From SIG440 sp045592585 (GTDB taxonomy: Bacteria; Bacillota; Clostridia; Monoglobales; Monoglobaceae): a DNA stretch of 12,340 bases. Position numbers and translations under genes: made by a program. Of this stretch, positions 7,078-12,340 are shown piece after piece. Below the pieces are notes generated by a model. The model saw only the letters and a program-made list of their open reading frames with translations, searched no databases and had not been told where the DNA came from. The stretch's first letter is position 1. Every line of letters starts with the position of its first letter. The DNA is taken from contig JAZNVB010000104.1 of the NCBI GenBank assembly GCA_045592585.1, positions 1 to 12,340 of the forward strand. The letters are read 5' to 3'.

Positions 7078-8133
7078 TCAGCAATTTATTAAATCGATTT
7101 TCGATTTGACAACATCGGCATCAGTTTTGTTTATATATCCTGCCTCAATGTAAAACTCCAAGGTTTCGTTTGCCTCAAGTACTTTTAACTGATTATTATT
7201 TTTGGCATTTTCGTATCCAATATGCTCTGCCGTTGCAGGAAGAACCATTCCCATTGAATCCTCATTATTTGTTCGCGAAATCCAGCGGACACCATTATTA
7301 AGGATGTCTGCTGGGTGAGATACATAGCATGCGCCCTCATCTGTATATTGCATTGTATATGCCCTGCCATTTTCGTCAGTTTCATACTTAATACCAAAAC
7401 AAATCTCAGGGTCATAGCACTGACCTTGTCTATCAACATCGTTCATAATGGAAATATCTTTTTCTAATTTATCAAAATAATCATTAAGTTCTTTAGAACC
7501 TTCTGTTTTGTATATCTTGATATGTTCAAGATCCTGCTTTGCGCTATATATAAGCTTTGCACCATCAATGGGTCTGAAATTTATATGACAAAGATACATA
7601 TATTCCATAGGATACGCACGAAGGTTTTCCAGCTTAACGTTTATCCTGAACAAGCTACTGTCTTCATATATTTTAATTTCGGGAGAAAACCTGTATTTTC
7701 GTATAAAAGCAGTATCGTGGTTAAGTTCTCCGCCAAGACATATATATCTGCCATTTTCATCTTCATCGCAAACAATATAAGCACTGTCGTACTCCGCATT
7801 TGGAATTTCGCCGTGATGAGGATGTGTAGCATCAGGTGCTCCAAAAGAAATAACACCGCAATGATAAAGAAATCCACCGTAATTTTCGAGATATGTCATA
7901 GTATTTTGGGGTTCTTTTACCGTTGTCTGCATTGAGATTTCTTTTCCATCAACCTTAAAATGCCATATCTGCTGGCCTTTGAATGGGGTGAATATAAAGG
8001 AGCATTTTTCATTTTCAATCTCCAACGCCTCAACGCCTGAACTATACTTGAATGCTTTAATAATAAATTTTCCGTATGTAATGAAATCTTTTGCCACTTC
8101 TGTAAAGAAACTTTTTTGTAAATTTATTTTCAT
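7078..8133 (-). CDS. DUF4432-like / aldose 1-epimerase-fold protein
   Basis: A 351-residue protein that looks like the galactose-mutarotase-fold DUF4432 family. Evidence is the order of GGFLYHCGVISFG, then HPHHGEIPN (H104, H106, H107 at the usual conserved histidine segment), then YLCHINFRPIDGA (H183), with a late acidic residue E330 in a beta-rich C-terminus. Mutarotases interconvert sugar anomers with a His/Glu pair, but DUF4432 members have no firmly assigned reaction, so sugar or sugar-acid binding is inferred from the fold. No signal peptide. ATG 8133 has CAGGA seven bases upstream. The gene follows the cupin gene by 90 nt. Its DNA is clearly poorer in GC (54/180 counted at 7441-7620) than gatB (58/120 at 10501-10620), which hints at a different origin. 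An assignment directly to aldose 1-epimerase is possible but less likely. Confidence 0.75.
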   Translation of the reverse strand: MKINLQKSFFTEVAKDFITYGKFIIKAFKYSSGVEALEIENEKCSFIFTPFKGQQIWHFKVDGKEISMQTTVKEPQNTMTYLENYGGFLYHCGVISFGAPDATHPHHGEIPNAEYDSAYIVCDEDENGRYICLGGELNHDTAFIRKYRFSPEIKIYEDSSLFRINVKLENLRAYPMEYMYLCHINFRPIDGAKLIYSAKQDLEHIKIYKTEGSKELNDYFDKLEKDISIMNDVDRQGQCYDPEICFGIKYETDENGRAYTMQYTDEGACYVSHPADILNNGVRWISRTNNEDSMGMVLPATAEHIGYENAKNNNQLKVLEANETLEFYIEAGYINKTDADVVKSKIDLINC

Positions 8134-8157
8134 AATATTATCCTGACATCCCCTTAT

Positions 8158-8194
8158 ATTATATTTTATAACTTTATTGTTTAATTGTAAGCAA
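8158..8194 (-). promoter_or_regulatory. Possible promoter of the DUF4432-like gene
   Basis: On the minus strand there is a perfect TATAAT at 8158-8163 without a good -35, and an overlapping option TTGCTT (8189-8194), 18-nt spacer, TATAAA (8165-8170). Either would allow expression independent of the cupin gene. The whole gap is very AT-rich, so chance matches are likely. Confidence 0.4.
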
Positions 8195-8223
8195 AACTAT
8201 TTTAATAATGATCCATAAAACCC

Positions 8224-8568
8224 CTATTCAACTACAATAAGAGCAATAAAAACCAGCATTTCATCACCGGTATTTTTAATAGCGTGACCTTGACCTGATG
8301 GTGTTAAAGTTACCATTCCCGGAATAATATCAACCTTGCTTCCGTTATCATTATAGACGCCCTGACCTGAAAGAATGAAAAAAGTTTCACTCTCACCGGC
8401 ATGCATATGATATTCCACTTCCTCGCCCGGCTTTAACTGTATCAAAGAATAAAGTCTAACCCTTGGGTCCCATGCATCAAAATCTGCAAGGTTGGTTTTA
8501 AACATTTTTTCCTTGCCTTCGTTATTGAATTTTGTTTCCGTCTTTAGTTGTTTTATTTCTTTATACAT
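8224..8568 (-). CDS. Small single-domain cupin protein
   Basis: A 114-residue protein that is essentially one cupin beta-barrel. Cupin motif 1 is PGEEVEYHMHAGESETFFILSGQG, with metal ligands H54, H56 and E61. Motif 2 is GMVTLTPSGQGHAIKN, with H95. All four usual ligands are present, so a metal-binding enzyme or sensor is expected. Cupin_2 proteins of this size include sugar isomerases, dioxygenases and binding proteins, and the sequence does not separate these. ATG 8568 is preferred: GGGGAG lies nine bases upstream, whereas the longer frame to 8604 has no ribosome site. It has its own promoter at 8613-8641 and precedes the mutarotase-fold gene by 90 nt, which suggests a joint sugar-related role. 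It diverges from the gatCAB operon. Confidence 0.88.
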   Translation of the reverse strand: MYKEIKQLKTETKFNNEGKEKMFKTNLADFDAWDPRVRLYSLIQLKPGEEVEYHMHAGESETFFILSGQGVYNDNGSKVDIIPGMVTLTPSGQGHAIKNTGDEMLVFIALIVVE

Positions 8569-8612
8569 TATAAATATCTCCCCACAATTAAAATTTCGAT
8601 TCACTTTAAACT

Positions 8613-8641
8613 ATTATACCACAAATTTACATATAGCGCAA
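8613..8641 (-). promoter_or_regulatory. Extended -10 promoter of the cupin gene
   Basis: On the minus strand a perfect TATAAT (8613-8618) is preceded by TGG, giving a TGn extended -10 element. Seventeen bases upstream is a weak -35 TTGCGC (8636-8641). The extended -10 can compensate for the weak -35. Confidence 0.65.
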
Positions 8642-8684
8642 TTATTTTTAACTCTTCAACATTAAAAATCTTTCAAAATTTATG

Positions 8685-8713
8685 TTGCAAAACCTGTACA
8701 AAAATGGTAGAAT
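8685..8713 (+). promoter_or_regulatory. Extended -10 promoter of gatCAB
   Basis: -35 TTGCAA (8685-8690), 17-nt spacer, -10 TAGAAT (8708-8713, 5/6 match), with TGG directly before the -10. The predicted start near 8720 gives a leader of about 35 nt. It points away from the cupin promoter, with 43 nt between the two -35 elements. Confidence 0.7.
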
Positions 8714-8755
8714 ATAGGGTAGTGTAATTTTACCACTTAAAAGGATGTGAAATAT

Positions 8756-9040
8756 ATGTTATCAATGGACAACCTTAAGCTTCTTTGTGAGCTTTCAAAG
8801 CTTCATCTTTCGGAAGACGAAATGAAGAACTATCAAAAGGAAATGACCGATATCATAAATCTTATGGATACCATCGGTGACTCGGATTTTGAATATAACC
8901 CGATTGATATGACAAACGCTGTTCCCTTTGGTGAACTGCGTGGCGACAACATCGAAACATTTGACAATATGGAAGGTATCGTGAAGAACGGGCCTGAAGT
9001 TATTGCAAATCAGTTTGTTGTTCCAAAGATTGTAGACTAA
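8756..9040 (+). CDS. gatC: Glu-tRNA(Gln)/Asp-tRNA(Asn) amidotransferase subunit C
   Basis: A 94-residue GatC, the small belt-like subunit that wraps around GatA and stabilises its contact with GatB. The N-terminal pattern LKLLCELSKLHLSEDEM matches the family's leading helix, and the C-terminal part PFGELRGDNIETFDN followed by NGPEVIANQFVVPKIV is the usual LRxD region and closing strand. The frame opens at GTG 8747 and also has ATG 8765. ATG 8756 is preferred because AGGA (8742-8745) lies ten bases upstream. The length is normal for GatC (~95). First gene of the gatCAB operon; its stop codon overlaps the gatA ribosome site, which points to coupled translation. Confidence 0.95.
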   Translation: MLSMDNLKLLCELSKLHLSEDEMKNYQKEMTDIINLMDTIGDSDFEYNPIDMTNAVPFGELRGDNIETFDNMEGIVKNGPEVIANQFVVPKIVD

Positions 9041-9047
9041 GGAGGTG
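9039..9047 (+). promoter_or_regulatory. Consensus ribosome binding site of gatA
   Basis: AAGGAGGTG matches the anti-Shine-Dalgarno end of 16S rRNA almost perfectly, overlaps the gatC stop codon (9038-9040), and is five bases from the gatA ATG at 9053. It fixes the gatA start. Confidence 0.9.
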
Positions 9048-9052
9048 CCGAT

Positions 9053-10501
9053 ATGACAACTTTAACAGAACTCAGAAAACAGCTTGACTCAAAAGAAATA
9101 TCATCAGTTGAGCTGACAAAAAGCTATCTTGAAAAAATAAATCAAAATACAGACCTTGGCGCCTTTAACACAGTATGTCAGGACGAAGCCCTTGCTGCTG
9201 CAGAAATTGCTGATAAAAGGATTGCTGCAGGTGACGCATCTGCCCTTACCGGTATTCCCCTGGCAATAAAGGACAACATCTGTACCAAGGACATAAAAAC
9301 AACCTGTTCATCAAAAATGCTTGCAGAATATGCTCCACCCTATAACGCAACAGTTATAGAAAAGCTGAATGCACAGGGAATTGTTACATTAGGTAAAACC
9401 TCGATGGACGAATTTGCTATGGGCGGCTCGTCGCAGACCTCTGCTCTTTCAAAGCCAAAGAATCCCTTTGATACAGCAAGAGTTCCCGGTGGTTCGTCAG
9501 GGGGCAGTGCAGTTGCAGTTGCAGCAGGTCTTTGTGCTGCGGCACTTGGCTCCGATACAGGCGGCTCGGTACGTCAGCCTGCAGCATTTTGCGGAATTAC
9601 GGGTATGAAGCCCACCTACGGCACAGTTTCACGTTTTGGTCTTGTTGCCTTTGGCAGCTCACTTGACCAGATTGGTCCTATGGCAAACTCTGCTGAGGAC
9701 TGTGGAATTATTCTTAACGCAATCGCAGGTCAGGATGTACACGACAGAACAACGAGACGTCACAATATTGACTTTAACTCTGCTTTAGGCAAGGATATTA
9801 AAGGTCTTAAAATCGGTATTCCCAAAGAGTTCTACGGTGAAGGCATTGATGCCGAGGTTAAGGATGCTGTATTAAAGGTTGCAAAGTTTTACGAAGAAAT
9901 GGGCGCAGAGCTTATAGAGGTTTCAATGCCCACACTTAAATATGCGGTTTCGGCATACTACCTTCTTGCCTGTGCCGAGGCAAGCTCCAACCTTTCACGT
10001 TATGACGGTGTGAAATACGGCTATCGCACAGAATCACCCGAAAGCTATGACCAGCTTATCAAGAAAACCCGCGCCGAAGGCTTTGGAGCAGAGGTTAAGA
10101 GAAGAATCCTTCTTGGCACTTATGCGCTATCCAGCGGTTATTATGATGCATATTACAAAAAGGCACTTGCTGTTCGTCAGCAGTTCCGCCTTGAGCACGA
10201 CGAAATTTTCAAGAAGTGTGATGTAATGCTCACACCTACCGCACCAACGGTTGCATATAACATTGATGCAAACATTGACGACCCGGTAAAGATGTACCTT
10301 GCCGATGTTTGTACTGTTACGGCAAACATTGCGGGTATTCCTGCCATATCCGTTCCCTGCGGTGTTAATTCCGAGGGTATGCCTATCGGCTTTTCGATCT
10401 CGGCAAAGAGATTTGACGATGCAAAAGTTATTCAGTTTGCAGATGCTTATGAAAAGAACTTTTCGCATCCCACAGCAAATATAAAGGGGGGTAAAAACTA
10501 A
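9053..10501 (+). CDS. gatA: Glu-tRNA(Gln)/Asp-tRNA(Asn) amidotransferase subunit A
   Basis: A 482-residue GatA, the amidase subunit that hydrolyses glutamine (or asparagine) and supplies ammonia, channelled to GatB for amidation of misacylated tRNA. The amidase-signature Ser-cisSer-Lys triad is complete: K73 in GIPLAIKDN, S148 in GGSSGGSA and the nucleophile S172 in GSDTGGSVRQPA. The spacing (75 and 24 residues) equals that of the S. aureus enzyme (K79/S154/S178). The C-terminal NIAGIPAISVPCG and GMPIGFSI segments are typical. The length matches the family (~485). The stop codon TAA shares its last base with the gatB ATG (TAATG), so translation is coupled. Nothing is missing or broken, and the function is assigned with very high confidence. 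Confidence 0.98.
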   Translation: MTTLTELRKQLDSKEISSVELTKSYLEKINQNTDLGAFNTVCQDEALAAAEIADKRIAAGDASALTGIPLAIKDNICTKDIKTTCSSKMLAEYAPPYNATVIEKLNAQGIVTLGKTSMDEFAMGGSSQTSALSKPKNPFDTARVPGGSSGGSAVAVAAGLCAAALGSDTGGSVRQPAAFCGITGMKPTYGTVSRFGLVAFGSSLDQIGPMANSAEDCGIILNAIAGQDVHDRTTRRHNIDFNSALGKDIKGLKIGIPKEFYGEGIDAEVKDAVLKVAKFYEEMGAELIEVSMPTLKYAVSAYYLLACAEASSNLSRYDGVKYGYRTESPESYDQLIKKTRAEGFGAEVKRRILLGTYALSSGYYDAYYKKALAVRQQFRLEHDEIFKKCDVMLTPTAPTVAYNIDANIDDPVKMYLADVCTVTANIAGIPAISVPCGVNSEGMPIGFSISAKRFDDAKVIQFADAYEKNFSHPTANIKGGKN

Positions 10502-11925
10502 TGTGTGCTAAATACGATACAGTCATCGGCCTTGAAATTCACGCCGAGCTTTCAACAAAAACAAAAGCTTTCTGCACTTGCGACGCCTCCTTTGGTGGCG
10601 ACCCCAACACCCACATCTGTCCTGTGTGTACAGGTCAGCCCGGTGCTTTGCCCATAATCAATTACGAGGCGGTAAACTATGCAATCCGTGCAGGTCTTGC
10701 CTTTGGTTGCGAAATCAACCGCTACTCCCGATTTGACAGAAAGAACTACTTCTACCCCGACCTTCCCAAAGCATACCAGATTTCACAGCTTGACCTTCCG
10801 CTGTGCATCAATGGTAAGGTTGAGCTATCAACCGGAACGGTTGTAAGAATTCACCAAATTCACCTTGAGGAAGATGCCGGCAAGCTTGTTCACGACGATT
10901 ATCACGGACAAAGCTGGGCAGACTACAACCGATGCAGTGTGCCCCTTATCGAAATTGTTTCTGAACCTGACATTACCTCTGCCGAAGAGGCTGCCGAGTT
11001 TGTTTCAAAGATTGCTCTTTACCTTAAATACCTTAATGTCTGCGATGCAAAAATGCAGGAAGGCTCAATCCGTGCCGATGTCAATGTTTCATTAAAGCCT
11101 GCAGGCTCGCAAGTTTTAGGTGACAGAGCGGAAATTAAGAACCTTAACTCCTTCCGTTCAATCCAGAGAGCAATCGAGTGCGAAATAGAAAGACAAACCC
11201 AAATTCTTGACGAGGGCGGCAAGGTTGTTCAGGAAACAAGACGTTTTGACGATGCAACCGGCACTACATCTTCTCTCAGAAGTAAGGAAAATGCCAACGA
11301 TTACCGCTACTTTCCTGAGCCCGATATTCTGGCTGTTACCTTTACCGACGAGGATATCGAAAAAGCAAAAAACGAAATTCCTCTGCTCCCTCACGAAAGA
11401 GTGAACAAGTATATAAACGAATATAAGCTCACCGACGAGGACGCAAGAGTTATTACCCTTGAAAAATACATTTCGGATTTCTATGACGAAACTGTTGCCA
11501 TCTACCCCGAATACAAGAGTGTTGCAAATATGTTCTTAACCGAGGTTATGCGCCGTGTAAAGGAAACCGATACCGAGGAGATTCCCGTTTCTGCCAAGGA
11601 CTTTGCCAAGGTTTGCGAAATGGCTGACAAAAACACCGTTAACCGCAACGATGCAAAAACAATCATCCGCATTATGTTTGAGGACGGCGGCGAGCCTATG
11701 GCAATTGCAAAGGAAAATAACTTTATTGTGGAAGAAGACCTTTCTGCAATTAACAACTTTATTGACAATCTTTTTGCAGAACGACCCGACCTTGTTGAAG
11801 ACTACAAAAACGGAAAAACAAACGTATTTGGGTTCTTTATGGGTCAGGCAAACAGAGGCCTTCAGGGTAAAGCAACTCCCAAATCAATCAAGGAATGTCT
11901 TGAACAAAAACTTAAGAGTTTGTAA
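10501..11925 (+). CDS. gatB: Glu-tRNA(Gln)/Asp-tRNA(Asn) amidotransferase subunit B
   Basis: A 474-residue GatB, which binds misacylated tRNA, activates the Glu or Asp side chain with ATP and amidates it using ammonia from GatA. The N-terminal GLEIHAELSTKTKAFC starts the kinase-like cradle. Cysteines C25, C27, C40 and C43 form a probable zinc site that many GatB proteins have and others, such as the S. aureus one, lack. HLEEDAGK (121-128) and the NDYRYFPEPD segment (266-275) are conserved active-site regions. The last ~150 residues form the helical tRNA-binding YqeY-like tail. ATG 10501 is served by AGGGGGG at 10485-10491 with 9-nt spacing and overlaps the gatA stop by one base. Last gene of the operon, followed by an intrinsic terminator. 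Confidence 0.98.
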   Translation: MCAKYDTVIGLEIHAELSTKTKAFCTCDASFGGDPNTHICPVCTGQPGALPIINYEAVNYAIRAGLAFGCEINRYSRFDRKNYFYPDLPKAYQISQLDLPLCINGKVELSTGTVVRIHQIHLEEDAGKLVHDDYHGQSWADYNRCSVPLIEIVSEPDITSAEEAAEFVSKIALYLKYLNVCDAKMQEGSIRADVNVSLKPAGSQVLGDRAEIKNLNSFRSIQRAIECEIERQTQILDEGGKVVQETRRFDDATGTTSSLRSKENANDYRYFPEPDILAVTFTDEDIEKAKNEIPLLPHERVNKYINEYKLTDEDARVITLEKYISDFYDETVAIYPEYKSVANMFLTEVMRRVKETDTEEIPVSAKDFAKVCEMADKNTVNRNDAKTIIRIMFEDGGEPMAIAKENNFIVEEDLSAINNFIDNLFAERPDLVEDYKNGKTNVFGFFMGQANRGLQGKATPKSIKECLEQKLKSL

Positions 11926-11930
11926 AAAAA

Positions 11931-11967
11931 GAAAAAGTCTGTTTAACGTAATTTAACAGACTTTTTC
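11931..11967 (+). terminator. Intrinsic terminator of gatCAB
   Basis: A 13-bp stem, GAAAAAGTCTGTT (11931-11943) with AACAGACTTTTTC (11955-11967), encloses an 11-nt loop six bases after the gatB stop. The T-run forms the 3' arm, with a matching A-run in the 5' arm, as in classical A-rich/U-rich terminators. Confidence 0.9.
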
Positions 11968-12020
11968 TATGTCTAAAAGACAGTTTCGTGTGGTAGCATA
12001 AATATTATACCCAATATATA

Positions 12021-12030
12021 GACAATTGTC
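12021..12030. promoter_or_regulatory. Palindromic operator candidate of the small HTH gene
   Basis: GACAATTGTC is a perfect 10-bp palindrome overlapping the -35 element of the promoter below. A second, imperfect dyad with GGTA/TACC arms lies just upstream at 11992-12011. Cro/C1-type repressors often bind such sites in their own promoter; binding here is inferred. Confidence 0.4.
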
Positions 12031-12054
12031 AAGTAGCAGAGTATATTTTATCAT
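12026..12054 (+). promoter_or_regulatory. Probable promoter of the small HTH gene
   Basis: -35 TTGTCA (12026-12031, 5/6 match), 17-nt spacer, -10 TATCAT (12049-12054, 5/6). Transcription would begin near 12061, right at the ribosome site GAGGTGA (12061-12067), so the leader would be extremely short. That makes the exact start uncertain. Confidence 0.45.
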
Positions 12055-12074
12055 AAAATTGAGGTGACAATAAT

Positions 12075-12275
12075 ATGATTAGCTATACTCCACTGTACGA
12101 AACACTTAAACGCAAAAATCTATCCACATACAAGCTTATCAAAGATTACAATATCAGCAGAGGTCTTCTTGACCGACTGAGGCACAACAAGCCAATAAGC
12201 ACAGTTACATTAAATGACCTGTGCCGCATCCTTGATTGCAAGGTTCAGGACGTTATGGTTTATATTGAAGATTAA
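12075..12275 (+). CDS. Small Cro/C1-type (XRE) HTH DNA-binding protein
   Basis: A 66-residue protein that is nothing but a Cro/C1-type helix-turn-helix domain, of the short HTH_26-like kind. The recognition unit is around residues 17-39 (STYKLIKDYNISRGLLDRL, then RHNK), and the TLNDLCRILDCKVQDVM segment forms the closing helices typical of the family. It should bind DNA, probably as a dimer, and repress or activate nearby genes. ATG 12075 is fixed by GAGGTGA at 12061-12067, eight bases upstream. It stands alone between two hairpins, with no toxin gene or phage gene next to it in the window. A palindrome in its own promoter suggests autoregulation. Target genes are unknown; the next gene lies outside the window. 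Confidence 0.88.
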   Translation: MISYTPLYETLKRKNLSTYKLIKDYNISRGLLDRLRHNKPISTVTLNDLCRILDCKVQDVMVYIED

Positions 12276-12303
12276 CAAAGGCTCCCTGGACGGGAGCCTT
12301 TGT
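12275..12303. terminator. Strong hairpin after the HTH gene, probable terminator
   Basis: A perfect 12-bp stem, ACAAAGGCTCCC (12275-12286) with GGGAGCCTTTGT (12292-12303), has a 5-nt loop and starts at the last base of the stop codon. There is no real U-tract on either side, so termination may be inefficient. It may also act for a gene converging from beyond the window, or belong to a dispersed repeat. Confidence 0.6.
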
Positions 12304-12340
12304 CAGACTGTCGAAAAACTTGTTCTACCGCAAGCAAATT

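Noticed and set aside
7064..7080. TGACA/TGTCA hairpin at the end of the DUF4432-like gene as a terminator
   Set aside because: Only 5 bp of stem and no U-tract on the minus strand.
7522..7935. Open frame on the plus strand opposite the DUF4432-like gene
   Set aside because: Antisense to a gene with a good ribosome site and conserved motifs, and its own translation is unconvincing.
12075..12275. Toxin-antitoxin or phage-repressor module
   Set aside because: The HTH protein has no toxin, integrase or other phage gene beside it within the window.

Overview
The window looks like chromosomal DNA of a low-GC Gram-positive bacterium, most likely a clostridial Firmicute. This is inferred from moderately AT-rich DNA (hand-counted samples range from about 30 to 48% GC), strong AGGAGG-type ribosome binding sites, SigA-like TTGACA/TATAAT promoters, a gatCAB operon and a BmrCD/LmrCD-type heterodimeric ABC exporter. 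No rRNA, tRNA, CRISPR array, transposase or phage gene is visible. Genes are densely packed. The longest stretch without a gene is the divergent promoter region at 2112-2340 (229 nt), so no gap exceeds 300 nt.

Layout. (1) 55-2111, minus strand: a two-gene operon with a NodB-type polysaccharide deacetylase lacking a signal peptide, then a COG1228-type metal-dependent amidohydrolase, transcribed from a well-formed promoter at 2165-2193. (2) 2341-5911, plus strand: two overlapping ABC half-transporter genes forming an asymmetric heterodimeric exporter. They diverge from block 1 and end at a strong hairpin at 5946-5975 that probably serves both strands. (3) 5984-8568, minus strand: four small accessory genes, in transcription order a cupin, a DUF4432/aldose-epimerase-like protein, a GtrA-type membrane protein and an ElaA-like GNAT acetyltransferase. 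(4) 8756-11925, plus strand: the housekeeping gatC-gatA-gatB operon for the tRNA-dependent amidotransferase, with its own extended -10 promoter and a terminator at 11931-11967. (5) 12075-12275, plus strand: a 66-residue Cro/C1-type DNA-binding protein whose promoter contains a perfect palindrome, closed by a 12-bp hairpin.

How the genes may work together. GatC, GatA and GatB form one enzyme that corrects Glu-tRNA(Gln) and/or Asp-tRNA(Asn). The two ABC genes form one exporter with one canonical and one degenerate ATP site. The deacetylase and amidohydrolase are translated from one message and share a control region with the exporter, so a functional link is possible but unproven. The cupin and the mutarotase-fold protein suggest small-scale sugar metabolism. 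The GtrA and GNAT genes have no evident partner here.

I see no clearly new system. The best candidates for a second look are the deacetylase/amidohydrolase/exporter divergon, the apparently self-regulated small HTH gene, and the low-GC DUF4432 gene.
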